Notes: generated by a model not told the origin, from the sequence alone. A stretch of 64,000 nucleotides of DNA from Dipteronia dyeriana (GCA_032871835.1 CM065300.1:3105768-3169767); one strand, 5' to 3'; shown: positions 10,606 to 22,421, numbered from the stretch's first letter. Translations and numbers: made by a program.

Positions 10606-11082
10606 GCTTTGTACGCATATATCTTCTTCGTCTTCTATATATTTGTTCTGTGTATGCTTTCTTATTTCAGCATTTGTATATTGCAAGAAACTGAAATTAA
10701 TGTACGAAATCAGAAATCATTTGTTGGATAACTGAATAATGCTACTTTTTATCAGTAAAGAGAAGAAATGATTTTGTGACAAAATTCACAGCAGTACTGC
10801 ACTACTGCCAATGCAGATTTGAGTTTTATCTGAGTATATTTTATAGAGGGAACTATTTTTGTTAAATGGAGAAGAAAACATTCTTTGGATTGTCTATTTT
10901 TTAAGGTTTTTTTTTCCTCTGTAATTTCTTATACTGATATTTCCTTATTCCAGAGTTTTAGACTTGTTTAAATAAAAGTTATCAATTTTCGTTTTTTTTT
11001 TTTTTCTATTTTTCACATTATCTCTGTACATTTTATTTTTATTTATTTATTCTGATTTTGCTCCTTGTGCATATAAATAATA
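10601..11082. other. 3' flank of locus 2
   Basis: It is shared with loci 1 and 3 (TTGCAAGAAACTGAAATTAA, then GAGTTTTATCTGAGTATATT). No gene. It ends at the target duplication of the MULE-like element. Confidence 0.5.
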
Positions 11083-12474
11083 GGGATATTAAGATTTTAG
11101 TCCCTCTAGTTAGCGTTAATCTGAGTTTGATCGACTAGTTTTTTGAATTACTAACTTTAGTCCATTAGTTCTCTGACAATAACTATTCTTGTCTCTACCG
11201 TCCAATTCCGTTAGTTTTTCGTTGACTTCCGTTAGGTCAACAAGGGTATTATGGAAAATTTGGTAAACGCTTCTAGAAACCGTCTGGAATAAGGGTATAA
11301 TAGTAATTTTTAAATTTCAAAATAATAATTAATATTATAAATAATAAAAAAATACCAAATTAAACTAACAAAATAAATAACAAATAAATATTAAAAATTA
11401 AAAATTAAAAAACAAAACAAAATAAAATCTTTCTCTCACACGATCTCTCATCTCTATCTCTCATCTCCATCTGTGAATATTTTTTTTCTTATCGCTCTCC
11501 CTCTCTCTCATCTCAACATCTCTTCATCTTCATCATCAAACCCTAACCACCGTCGACATGAACTCGATCGATCATTTTCTCTCTCTTCTTCTTTTTCGTC
11601 GTCGTCAATTGAGTTTGGGTGTGGGATTTTTCTGGGTTTGAATGGGTGGGGGTGGACTGGGTGGTGGTCGTTTGGTGTGGGCTTGGGTTGGTGTGCTGGT
11701 TCAAACCCAGATTTGGGTTCGATTCCAGGTTGGATCAAACCAGTTGTTTGTGTGTTTGAGATTGATGTTGGTGGTTGATTTTAGGGTTTGTGTTTGTATT
11801 TGATTTTAGGTTTCAAGTAGAATCACTCCGATTATGTTACTGGATTTGATTTATGATTTTTTCTTCTTTGATTTTTATTTTCGATTTTTTGTGTTTGATT
11901 TTTTTTCTAAGTTGATTTTTTTGTTGGGTTTGGATTTTTTTGAGTTTGAGATTTTGGTTTTATTTTTGTTTGGTTTTGCTTTGATTGAGGATGGGTTTGT
12001 GTGGTTGGATTTGAGGGTTAGGGTTTGGTGATTGGAGATTGATGATAGTGTTTGGATGATTGATGATGGTGAGATGGCGAAGAGTGATGATGGTGAAGAA
12101 CGATGATGATTTTTTTTTAAATTTCAAATTTTTTTAAAATTTTAAAAAAGGATTCGGTGGATCTCTACCGTCTGGATCTCCACCAAATCATTTTTTAAAA
12201 TTTTAGTTATTTATTATTATTAATAATAATTTTTAAATAGTTTTTATTTTATTTTATTTTATTTTTTATTTTTATTTAATTAAATATAAAATTATCATAT
12301 TGCCCTTTATCAGAAACCTTCATTAAGGGTATTTCGGTCATTTTACTTCCTGATAATGATTGTTCGTTTCTTTTAACGGAATTTCTAACGGAATGACTAA
12401 ATATAGAAATTTAAAAACCTAATAGATCAAATACAGATACAAATAAGTTAGATGGACTAAAATTTTAAAATCCC
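11083..12474. mobile_element. Non-autonomous Mutator-like (MULE) element, 1.39 kb, possible Pack-MULE
   Basis: The ends are inverted repeats: GGGATATTAAGATTTTAGTC at the left and, in reverse complement, GGGATTTTAAAATTTTAGTC at the right. It is flanked by a perfect 9-bp target duplication TAAATAATA (11074-11082 and 12475-12483). Block III has the empty site near 16810. The interior has no transposase. It has a pyrimidine-rich stretch with CTCTCTC/TCATC words (11430-11600), like a plant 5' leader, then a G/T-rich open stretch (11600-12030) rich in GGGTTTG. That composition differs sharply from the flanks and suggests a captured gene fragment, which I cannot identify. The 101-codon frame 11473-11778 is low complexity and not accepted as a gene. 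Confidence 0.85.
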
Positions 12475-12639
12475 TAAATAATAACAAGAGTTAAAAAGAT
12501 TTTCGGTTCATTAAGGGGCTCCGCATGATTTTAACCCGGTGCTCGCTTTATCATTTAAAAACTTACATCGACTCTATTTATTATTTGTGTACGAGATCAA
12601 ATTAGAAAGTAAAAAAATTCCTTTTTGGTTGTCATGTAA

Positions 12640-12960
12640 ATTGTAACCCATCCTGTCAAGTCACGGACGGTGATTTGCACAAGCCTGTCAACAGCAAAAA
12701 CTGACGTGTGCGTTGATATGTCATCAATTTTTACAAACGGTGACCGTTGAAGGCTTGTCAAGACAAGTCAGCTCTCTTGCTGACATGACCGATCAATTCA
12801 ACACTCTTGTTGGTTTGAATTGACACGTCGACACCTTAGCTTGTATGTATTGACACGTTGGCATAAATGGGTGATGTGTCCGTATACGTCAGTAATAAAC
12901 AATAATTTTTTGGACACATCAGCTTTGGAAGTTGAAATACTTGACACTTCATTAACCGGC
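12640..12960. repeat. ACGT-rich duplicated tract (block II copy)
   Basis: It contains TGACGTGTGCG, TTGACACGTCGACACC, TTGACACGTTGG and GACACATCAG. It is collinear with 18094-18470. No coding. Confidence 0.6.
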
Positions 12961-13393
12961 GATGATGTGTTTTGGAATCGGTAAAAAGTAATGTCATGAA
13001 ATAGCATTATTGGATTGGAGCTAATGGAAAAATAATTGTAGGGCCCAAATGGCTACTCAAGCGCAGTTCTGTTTTCAATAGACAGAATTAATGGGCCTTT
13101 ACAGTCCATTCATAGAATGAACGACAATATGTACGCTCTTCAGACACCGTACGTAAGTCCCATTTTTGTATATGTATCTCATTAGTCATTACACTTATAA
13201 TTCGTAAGCAACACCCACATTTTACTAAAAATACCCATTCTTTATTTCTTTTAATTCAATGCCATAGACGTAAGCAGATAAACTCATCAATTATAAAATA
13301 ATTAATATAAAAATAAAAGTGGAAGTGAAAAGGAGGTGCGACTCCTCACGGCACACCTTAGTTGTTATTATTTTTATTTTATATAAATTTAAT

Positions 13394-13632
13394 AGAGTTT
13401 TTGAAAAAAACCTCTATTGATATTAGAAATGGAGTTTTTGAAAAAATATATATAGTTTTTTGGTCGGTAGATTCTCATAAGCTTTTATCTAGTAGAGGAT
13501 TAAACTCTACTGGTCTCTATCCAAATTAAAATAAACAATCTTAAAAGCCCAACCAAACAATTCTAGAAACTTCAAATAGACGTTCGTAAACCTTTTGAGA
13601 CAGTAGAAAACTCAACTAAATGAGTACTTAAT
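13394..13632. mobile_element. Small non-autonomous insertion in block II
   Basis: Block III reads through from AAATTTAATTTAATC to TATATTTAAC near 18880-18895, whereas block II has about 240 bp inserted here. The inserted DNA is related to 2945-3290 (shared AATTCAAATAGACGTT-like and GACAGTAGAAA words). No coding. Confidence 0.5.
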
Positions 13633-13639
13633 CCATATT

Positions 13640-15080
13640 TAACTTTTTTTCATAATAAATTAATTGTTATCTATTTTTAAAAAATATTTATAATATTTAT
13701 TTAATGTTTTTAATTTAAATAATCGCTGTTTAAATTTTTTATTTAATGAATTTAAAAGACTTTTGTATTTAATAAATAGTTAAAAATTTCGATCTTAAAG
13801 ATTATATTAATATGATACATGGACTGTTTTTACTATTTACAATTTTTTTTTAATCATTTTAAATTAATTTAAAACTAATATATAATTTTAAAAGGACGTA
13901 AATATAGTTATGATGTGTACCAATAATGCCATGCAAGCCATTTGAGCCATGCATTCCAAGGGAGGGATCCGACCGTGATTAGTTGGACTTGGTCATTCAG
14001 TTGAATTTGAACTAGGATTAGATAATTTAATAAATTAGTTAGGATGTTGAGATGACATCAGGTTGCTCACGCAAGTGATGCTTAGGTTTTAGCTACAACT
14101 TTTATATGGGTTGAACTGAATAATAAAAGGATTATCGAATATTAATCCAAATTATCTATCACTCTGTTTCATACTTCCTCTGTTTTTCTCTTTTCTATTC
14201 CTCTCCCAAATTCGTTCATATCAAGTTACTCCCCTAGAATTTACTCTGAAGTATATAATTGAATCACAATTCAACATATCGCCGACCAGGAAACTAATGA
14301 TAAAATAAAACTATTTTGGAAGAAGATAAAATATTTTGTTGAAATTAGGAGTTGGATATACTTCTAACAAAAGCGGCTAAGGTTAGACAGATATTATTCT
14401 ATTGACTACAATTTCGTATAAAGAGTTGTAGATCCAAACTAACTTCTTTTAACATTTTTTTTTAATTAATTAAAGATTACGATGCTCCAAAATGGATGCT
14501 TTGAAACTGATCTTTTAGCTGGCTTCTTAGCAAATTAGATGAGAGATCTTACCCCGTTGAACTAGTTATTAGTTGAATGAGTTACGAAATACCCAATTTT
14601 GATACGTCGTTCGATTCAAATTAGCATAACTAAAACAACTTAAATAAGGTTGATATATAGTTTCTCATGCAGGGGTAACTTATGAAGGGTTTATCGACAG
14701 ATGGCTGATAACGCATTTTTAATGAGAACTCTATCTATATATCTAAAATAATATTCCATAATAAAATATTTCTCTCAAATTTCATCTCTAAAATTTGTTC
14801 ACTCCAATTACGCTCTCTATCCTTATCTCTATTTATATATTCAAATAATTTATGTTTTTATTATTACTTTTCACTTTCTTCAATAAATTTTTTAATATAA
14901 TTTTATTCTTCAACTAAATTTAAAAAAATATAATCTTAATAACATTTTTAATTACTTATAATTTTTTTATGCCAGATTACTTTTTAATATAAATCAAATT
15001 TGTTGTGGTATCACTAATTCTTCTTCTTTAATATAACTAATTTTAACAATATTATTTTAATATAAATTACTTTTTTCATA
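13640..15080. other. Far flank of block II
   Basis: AT-rich and gene-free; 14260-14740 matches 6790-7290 and 19200-19830. GGATGCTTTGAAACTGATCTT marks all three copies. 14740-15080 matches 19850-20220. Confidence 0.5.
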
Positions 15081-15084
15081 CAGA

Positions 15085-15330
15085 ATTATTAATTCCAACC
15101 TGTCGGAATCAATATATATATTTTTTATATTGATTCCAACCGATTGGAATTAATGACCTCGTATAGAAAATTCGTACTGGATCTATATAGTAACTTTCTA
15201 ATGTAGGATTCTACACTTTTTTTATACGGGATCACTAATTCCAATCGGTTGGAATCGGTGTAAATTTTTTTAAACGGATTCCATCATGTTTGAATCAGTG
15301 ATCCTACACCGAAAAAACACCTGCAATACC
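15085..15330. repeat. Palindrome-rich repeat tract, ATTCCAACCGATTGGAAT type
   Basis: Several copies, in both orientations, of ATTCCAACCGATTGGAAT and variants, each near TGTAAATTTTT or ATACGGGATCACTAATTCC. A second copy of the tract is at 20220-20455. It resembles the subterminal repeat zone of a DNA transposon, but I did not find clear termini. Confidence 0.6.
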
Positions 15331-15548
15331 CAAATACAAGGTGGATCATTTTTAGGTGGATATGAAAGTCTTTTGAACGACCTTCCGAAATATTAATAAG
15401 TTATTGTAATTTATTTTCTTGAAAGTATGTTATTGTAATTTTCATTTGGAAGTTTTAATGTCTTTATTTTATAGCTAACTTATAATAATTAATATGTAAA
15501 TAATATTATGGGCAGGAGATGAGTTTGAGTACTGATTGGGTGAATAAA

Positions 15549-15618
15549 AGACAATTCATTTGGTCTTAAAAGGAACCATTTGAATGGAATCACAGAAAGT
15601 TAAAAGATTTTAGAAGCC
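15549..15618 (+). promoter_or_regulatory. Conserved promoter module, locus 3
   Basis: CATTTGAATGGAATCACAG followed by AAAGTTAAAAGATTTTAG, as in loci 1 and 2; here a single copy. Confidence 0.6.
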
Positions 15619-15750
15619 TTTTTCTTTTCTTCTGATATCCTTTATCAGAATTGAAGTTAATTAATGATATATATGAACATGTTACACAATTGTTTTCTGA
15701 TTAATTATTCTGGAACATAATTGAAGTGTAAAAATTAAGCTTTATTGTAC

Positions 15751-15760
15751 CTATATAAAG
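15751..15760 (+). promoter_or_regulatory. TATA box, locus 3
   Basis: CTATATAAAG, with surroundings the same as locus 2, so the promoter appears intact although the start codon is not. Confidence 0.7.
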
Positions 15761-15845
15761 AATCTTGGTTTTACATAACTAGCACCAACACAAACCAAAT
15801 CAACAACACTAGCTTGTTTTGTAGATCAACTACTGGTTGTCAATA

Positions 15846-16169
15846 ATAGCAGCTCAGTTTCAGAATCAAGACCTTCTCAAGGCTGGCTTGGAGGGTTTTG
15901 CTATTTTGGATGATATCCGAGGTCGGCGGGCCAAGATATCTCCTCCTCCTCCAACTCCAACTCCAATTCCAGTTCCAATTCCAAGTCCTCATTTTCATCA
16001 TCAGTACAAATACTATGATCAACAACAATCATATTACGTTTGCCGCAACCTCCGAGTTGTGACGGTGATCAGAGAGCCTGTAATTGATAGCTACCAGGCA
16101 GCTCAGTTGTATGGTGGCATAGGGACAATTGAATATGGTAAGAGAAAACTGGCTGACAGGGCCTTTTAA
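15846..16169 (+). pseudogene. Array locus 3: subgroup A copy with ATG changed to ATA
   Basis: The frame is open from the start position to TAA and encodes a family protein of normal length (about 107 aa) with LLKAGLEGFA, GRRAK, a Pro-rich tract of PT/PV/PI repeats, a His/Tyr/Gln tract, VIREPVIDS, AAQLYGG and EYGKRK. The codon that is ATG in loci 1, 2 and 4 is ATA here (15846-15848). There is no other Met codon in the frame, and an in-frame TAG lies at 15822-15824. Only near-cognate codons (TTG 15837, ATA 15843, ATA 15846) remain for initiation. The body shows no other damage, so the change is recent or the gene uses non-AUG initiation. Silenced by start loss is the simpler reading. Confidence 0.8.
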
Positions 16170-16990
16170 CTAGGCTTCATCTGCTTTTTTCTATATGTAA
16201 AATTAATATAGCATAATCTATAGTTCTAGTTCTAATTTTCAGTCTTGTACCTTAAGAGTGGGCTTTTTTTTCCACTGAAAAGTATCATGATCTGGTTGTA
16301 ATATTATATATATACATAATAAAAAAATTAAAAAAATGCTTTATACATATATCAATTTTGTCTTCTAAATATATACAGTATATGTTATATACTTATATAT
16401 GTGTATGCTTTCTTATTGCAGCTTTGTATGTTGCAAGAAACTGAAATTAATGTAAGAAATCAGAAATCAGTTGTTGGGTAACTGAATAATGCTACTTTTT
16501 TATTAGTAAAGAGGAGAAAAGATTTTGCGACAAAATTCACAGCAGTACTGCACTACTGCCAATGCAGAATTGAGTTTTATCTGAGTATATTTTATAGAGG
16601 AAACTATTTTTTGTTAAATGGAGAAGAAAACATTGTTTGGATTGTCTTTTTTTTTTTCTTTGTAATTTCTTATACTGATATTTCTTCATTCCAGAGTTTT
16701 AGACTTGTTCAAACAAAATTTATCAATTTTCATTTTTTTTTTCTATTTTTCACATCATCTCTGTACATTTATTATTATTATTTTTTTATTTTCTGATTTT
16801 GCTTATTGTGCATATAAAATAATAACAAAAGTTGGAAAGATTTTTTGTTCATTAGGGGTGGGGAGTTGGGTTAACCGGGTGCGGGTGCTTTGTCATTTAA
16901 AACCTTACAACAAAATCATTTATTAGTTGTGTTCCATATCAAATTAGAAAGCTCAAGATTCCTTTTTTGTTGTCATGGAACCCATCCTGT
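16170..16990. other. 3' flank of locus 3
   Basis: It matches the flanks of loci 1 and 2, with a degenerate TA tract (16305-16400). Near 16810 it keeps the empty target site (CATATAAAATAATAACA) for the block II MULE-like insertion. No gene. Confidence 0.6.
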
Positions 16991-17000
16991 CAAGTCACAG

Positions 17001-18093
17001 GAGAAAAACTTGGATACAACCGATGCATCAAACTAGAATACGATGGTGGTGCATCAGTTTCACTGAACGATTGATACGTGACACTCACTTAATTTTTTTT
17101 TTATTCTGTGTACTTTCCGCTGAAGTCAGATTGTTTTTTTTCTCTATTCTTCCCCATTTCTCACCGTCGACTTCTTCCCCACTTCTAAACGTCGCCTTGT
17201 CGTGACCGTCGTGGTTCCGATCTCGCCATATTCCGATGACTATCATATTATTGCACGTGTCTTTCTCTCCCAAGAGTCAAGAAAAATAATAACGTGAATT
17301 GAATCCAATTCAATCTAAGGACAAAGAGGGTTGATCATTGTGTTCTATTAAGGTGCACAGATGGTGGGTTCAATTGGGATTGGTTACTGGTTGGATTTTA
17401 GTTTCAAGAGCTGAAGAACAAAAGGATTGTTTGGGATTGTTGTGGTTGCTCTGCTTGGTTCTACCATCTAGGCCGGTGGCTTTGCCAACCAGATCAATTA
17501 TTCACACAATAAGCTGTCGAAAAAGTTCGATTTCAAGGATTCTGGTTCTTGTTTCGCGGGTCCATTTGTTTTGTGCTTCATCTATGAATTGCTGGATGCT
17601 GGTACTAATCAAATGTTTGTGTTTGATGTGAAATTCAGATATGTCTATGAGGAAAGATTATCCCAAATTTTCCAATTGTTTTTCTTGACTCTTGGTAGTG
17701 AAAGACACGTGCACTAATATTACGGTCACCGGAATATGGTTAGACCGGAACGACAACAGTCACAGAAAGTCGACGGTGAGAAGTGGGGAAACAGTCGACG
17801 GTGAGAAGCGAGGAAGAAGAAAGAAAAATATGATTTTAGCAAAAAAGGAAAGATTTGTTGTGAATGCCATGTGTCAATCATTTAACGGAACCGATGCACC
17901 ACCGTCAGATTCAAGTACGATACATTGGTTACACCTAAGTTTTTGAATTCATTTTTATTTACCCTTTCTCCTTTATGGACGATGTATGGTTATTGAAATA
18001 AATTTATTTATCCTCTATAGATAATCTATACAGTAGGGATAATGCTCATTTCCCTTATAGAAACGAGTAAAAATGGACTCCAAATTTTTCTCC
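17001..18093. mobile_element. Long-inverted-repeat MULE-like element with captured sequence
   Basis: 17001-17289 and 17679-17947 are inverted copies of each other: AAAACTTGGATACAACCGAT faces AAAACTTAGGTGTAACCAAT, and AAGAGTCAAGAAAAA faces its complement. The outermost ends (GAGAAAAACTTGGA at left, TCCAAATTTTTCTCC at right) are also inverted. Flanks AAGTCACAG (16992-17000) and AAGTGACAG (18094-18102) form a 9-bp target duplication with one mismatch. The central 390 bp (17290-17678) is less AT-rich and has two overlapping frames without stops (17338-17631, and the plus-one frame from about 17474), as in a captured exon. I cannot identify the source. No transposase. Confidence 0.7.
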
Positions 18094-18470
18094 AAGTGAC
18101 AGACGGGCAGTGAAATGCACAAACACGTCAACAACAAAAAGCTGACATGTGCGTTGGTACGTCATCGATTTTTACAAACAAGCCAATTTTGTTGGTGACC
18201 GTCGATGGCGTGTCAAGACAAGTCAACTCTTTTGCTGACATGACCAATCAATTCAACACTCATGCTTGCTTGAATTGACACGTCGACACCTTGGATTATA
18301 TGTATTGGCATGTTAGTATAAATGGATGATGTGTACAAGCACGTCAGCGATAAACAATAATTTTTTGGGCACACCAGCTTTGGAAGTTGAAATACTTGAC
18401 ACTTCATCGACAGGCAACGATGTGTTTTGGAATCGGTGAAAAGCAATGACGTGCCCACACGTCATTCAAT
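18094..18470. repeat. ACGT-rich duplicated tract (block III copy)
   Basis: The best preserved copy: AACACGTCAAC, TACGTCATCG, TTGACACGTCGACACC, AAGCACGTCAGCG and CACACGTCATTC lie within about 350 bp. Non-coding. Confidence 0.6.
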
Positions 18471-20215
18471 ACCATTTTTGGATTGGATCCATTCGAAAAA
18501 TAATTGTGGGGCCCAAATGACTACTTAAGCCCAGTTCTGTTTTCAATAGACAGAATTAATGGGCCTTCAAGGCCCATTTGTTACTGCAACTTTACAAACA
18601 AACCCTAATCCTAGAATGAGTGGCAGTATTTACTCTCTTGAAACACCCTATGTAAGTCCCATTTGTATATATATCCCATTACAAATTTTAAAATCTCATA
18701 ATTGGTAAGCAACACCCACATATTACTAAAAATACCCATTCTTTATTTCTTTTTTAATTAAATGCCATAGACACAAACAGATATACTCATCAATTATAAA
18801 ATAATTAATATAAAAATAAAATGGAAGTGAAAAGGGGTGCGACTCCTCGCAGAACACCTTAGTTTTTTTTTTAAAATTTAATTTAATCTATATTTAACAA
18901 ATTTCAAAATAAATTCAATTGTTATCTATTTTTAAAAAATATTTATAATATTTATTTAATGTTTTTAATTTAAAAAATCTTTGATTAAATTTTTTATTTA
19001 ATGGATTTAAAAAACTTTTTTATTTAATAAATAGTTAATTTTTCGATCAAAGATATTATACATGTTTAAATATTAAAGATTATTTAATTTGTTTAATCAT
19101 TTTAATAATTTTATTTATGGCACATCTGGAATTAAAAAAATATATTAATTTAAGGTGTACATTTAGTTTTAGAAGGGTACAAATATAGCTATTCCTCTAT
19201 AATTTAGTCTGAAGTATATAATTGGATCACAATTGAACAGCCGACCAGATACAGGAAACTATGGATAATATAAGTAAATTTTGGAAGAAGATAAAATATT
19301 TTGTTGAATTATGGAGTTGGATATACATCTAAAAAGAGCAGCCAAGGTTACACAGATTTTATTCTATCGACTTCTTTTAGCATTTGGTATAAAGAGTTGT
19401 TGATCCAAATTAACTTCGTGTAGCATTTTTTTTTAATTAATTAAATATTAAGATGCTCCAAAATGGATGCTTTGAAACTGATCTTTTGGCTTCTTAGCAA
19501 ATTAGATATGTAATTGGATCCTACCTGCATATAGCCATATATATATAACCTCAAGTTTAATTATTATCATACATTGTCATATATAAATATCATTGTTTAA
19601 TTTAGACAAATATAATTATTTATTTGGATCAAAAATACTGATGTGGAGTGAGATTTAAATCCAAATTCTTTGACACATAAATAAGAGTTCTTACCGATTG
19701 AACTAGTTATATTAGTTCAATGAGTCACAAAATACCCAAATTTGATACGTCCATCGATACAAAGTGGCATAACCAGAACAACTTAAATAAGGTCTCATGT
19801 AGGGGTAACCTATGAGGGTTCATCAACAGATAGCTGATAAAACATCTTTAATGGAACCTCTATCTTTATATCTAAAATAGAGTTCTAAAAGAGAATAATA
19901 TTTCTCTCAAATTCCATCTCTAAAATTTGTTTACTCCAACCACACTCTCTATCCTTATCTCACACTCTATTTCTATTTATAAATTCAAATAATTTATGTT
20001 TTTATTATTAATTTTTACTTTCTTCAATAAATTATTTTTATATAATTTTATTCTTCAATTGAATTTTAGCAAATATTATGTTAATAACATTTTTAATTAC
20101 TTGTAAATTTTTCACGCGGGATTTTTATAATATTTTTTTTACGGGATCATTAATTCTTCTTCTTTAATATAGTTAATTTTAACAAATTTTATTTTAATAT
20201 AAATTATTATTTTTT
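18471..20215. other. Far flank of block III
   Basis: AT-rich duplicated DNA that matches 12960-13400 and 13640-15080 in order. No gene, RNA or clear element. Confidence 0.5.
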
Positions 20216-20219
20216 GTAC

Positions 20220-20455
20220 AAAATTACTAATTCCAACAATCGAAATCAATGTAAATTTTTTTACATTGATTCCAACCGATTGAAATTAATGATCTCGTAC
20301 GAAAAATTCGTGCAGGATATATATAGTAACTTTCTAATGCGGGATTTCACACGATTTTTTCGTATGAGATCCCTAATTTCATCAGGTTGGAACCAGTGTA
20401 AATTTTTATAAACGGATTCCAGTCGGTTGGAATTAGTGATCCTACATGAAAAAAT
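20220..20455. repeat. Second palindrome-rich ATTCCAACCGATTGGAAT tract
   Basis: The sister of 15085-15330: TTGATTCCAACCGATTGAAA, CGGATTCCAGTCGGTTGGAA and related words. The tract shows more point changes than its sister. Confidence 0.6.
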
Positions 20456-21590
20456 ATTTTAAAAAACACTCGCAATTCCCAAATACAAGGTGACTCATTT
20501 TTAGGTGGATATGAAAGTCTTTTGAACTACTTTCTGAAATATTGATATGTTATTGGAATTTTTTTCTTAAAAGTAAGTTAGTGTAATTTTCAATTGGAAG
20601 TTTTAATGTTTTTATTTTATTGCTAACTTATAATAATTAATATGTAAATAATATAAAGTACGGTAAGAATAAATAAATTTTGATAAATAAAAAAATATTA
20701 TTTTTTGAAGTATTACAATAATATTACAATAGTTCTGTGGAGATCAGATTAGATCAAACGATATATGTGTGGTTCGGGTATCTGTTGAGATAACTACTCC
20801 TACAACGCGGGAGGAAAACTCTCCACAATATTAGTCTCATTTAATGATTTAGATGAAACATTTTTAATGATATGATTTGTATGATGATAAAAGTTATAAA
20901 TTAAAACTTATTATATATTAATTGAATTTAATTAAAAAGTTAATTATGGATAGGGGCCGGTAAAAATGAAAAAAAGAAAAAGAAAATTAAAAAATGGATT
21001 TAGAGTTTCAAATTTGGTACTCTAAATTTAGATAGCCAAACATTTAAACTCATTTTTTTTTATTGGAAATAGAAAAATATAGTACTACGGTGCTTATGAT
21101 TCAGGAACAACGATTAATAATATTCTACAAGAATATAAAAAAGGCAAAAGGTCAGGTGAGACCTAAAAATGGGAGAATGAGATATTTAATCCTTTCTGAT
21201 ATAGTTAAGGTAGCAATCGTATATGTCCCTATGTCTCATGTCATTTCTCACTCATATAATTGAGCGAATAGATATTTGGATTAACTGTTTTGAAATCTGA
21301 TACCAAATAGGATAAAGGTCTGCCGGAAGCTGACACTGAGATTAAGAACACTATGCGCAACCTGGTAATTTCTCTCAAAATTGAGAGAACTTTCTACGTT
21401 GCTAGATATTCTAACACCGACCATAAATGTTCAAGAGAGGGATATGTTTAGGGAAGAGAATATTTTACATTTTGAACTTTCTACAGTTTTGAAAGATCTC
21501 GTGACAGTACATAAACTACCGATAATCGTAGATGTAAATCTATTCAGATAAAAGCTGCAATAAGAGAGCTTACACAGAAATATAGAAAAT
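20456..21590. other. Gene-free stretch between block III and the inverted unit
   Basis: 20700-20830 is related to the reverse complement of 9150-9260. 21060-21260 is related to 7350-7560 (GGCAAAGGTCATGTG-like words). I see nothing coding; the short frames are chance. Confidence 0.45.
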
Positions 21591-21594
21591 CAGA

Positions 21595-21596
<2 letters not shown>

Positions 21597-21640
<44 letters not shown>
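21597..21640. repeat. (TA)n microsatellite in the 3' flank of locus 4
   Basis: About 22 TA units, at the position equivalent to the TA tract of locus 2 but on the inverted unit. Confidence 0.95.
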
Positions 21641-21643
<3 letters not shown>

Positions 21644-21858
21644 TGTACAAAGTTTTTTTTTTTTTTACAACCAGATCATGTTACTTTTCAGTGGAAGAAA
21701 AAGCCCACTTCTAATGTACAAGACTGAACATTAATACTGCCAATATTAGAACTAGAACTAGATAGATTACGCATGCATAGTGCCATACTGCCATATATAG
21801 TCATGCATATTTTACGTTTATACATGTAGAGAAAATAAGCAGATGATGAAGCCTCTAG

Positions 21859-22158
21859 TTAAAGAGCCCAGCCAGTCGGTTTTCCCTTACTATATTCAAT
21901 AATCACAGTGCCACCATACAACTGAGCTGCCTGGTTGCTATCAATCACAGCCTCTCTCACCGTCACTACTTGGGGGCCGTGGTAAACGTATGATTGCTGT
22001 TGATCATGATGATCGTGACGGTTATGGTGATGATGATGATGAAAATGAGGAGCTGAAGGAGGAGATATCCTTGCCCGCCTGCCGTTCATTTCATCCACCA
22101 TTGCAAAACCCACCAAACCAGCCTTGATAAGGTCTTCTTTGTTATACTGTGCTGCCAT
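21859..22158 (-). CDS. Array locus 4: small unknown protein, subgroup A, His-rich
   Basis: 99 aa from ATG at 22158 (context GTCAATGGCAGC). DLIKAGLVGFAMVDEMNGRR (9-28) gives the N-terminal motif with Val for the usual Glu. The middle has a short Pro tract and ten or more His within residues 38-51, a possible metal-binding or simply flexible stretch, then DQQQSYVYHG. The C-terminal part is VTVREAVIDSNQAAQLYGGT and then IIEYSKGKP. It is the first minus-strand member, so loci 3 and 4 converge with about 5.7 kb between their stops. The promoter has the same TATA box and conserved module as the plus-strand copies, so it arose by inverted duplication. Function unknown. Confidence 0.83.
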   Translation of the reverse strand: MAAQYNKEDLIKAGLVGFAMVDEMNGRRARISPPSAPHFHHHHHHNRHDHHDQQQSYVYHGPQVVTVREAVIDSNQAAQLYGGTVIIEYSKGKPTGWAL

Positions 22159-22256
22159 TGACAGTGTGCAAGTAGTTAATTGACAAAGAAAGTGTGGTTT
22201 TTTTTTGTGTGTGGTTGTTTTGGTTTGTGTTGGTGCTAGTATGTAAAACCAAGGTC

Positions 22257-22266
22257 CTTTATATAG
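22257..22266 (-). promoter_or_regulatory. TATA box, locus 4
   Basis: CTATATAAAG on the minus strand, the same as in loci 1-3, about 100 bp before the ATG. Confidence 0.75.
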
Positions 22267-22421
22267 TTACAATAAAGCTTGGCCTTACACTTCAATTATG
22301 ATCCAGAATAATTAATTAAAATAATAATAATAATAATTTTGTATCATGTTCATATCATTAATTGATTAATTAACTTCAATTCTGATAAAGGAGATCAAGA
22401 AAAGAAAAAGGGCAAAGGCTT

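Larger units (their letters stand above)
8260..14740. repeat. Segmental duplication block II (contains locus 2)
   Basis: It is collinear with blocks I and III but interrupted by a MULE-like element at 11083-12474 and a small element at 13394-13632, both absent from block III at the equivalent places. 9150-9260 also resembles the reverse complement of 20730-20830 (GTTATCTC and ACCACACAT words). Confidence 0.75.
15480..19850. repeat. Segmental duplication block III (contains locus 3)
   Basis: It is very close to block II from about 15520 through the gene and 3' flank to 16995. It is then interrupted by a long-inverted-repeat element (17001-18093) and resumes from 18094. The block continues as the tract 19850-20640, matched by 14740-15480. 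Confidence 0.75.

Noticed and set aside
11473..12031. Open frames of 101 and 65 codons inside the MULE-like element
   Set aside because: Low-complexity Ser- and Phe/Leu-rich products with no family resemblance; they follow from CT- and GT-rich DNA.
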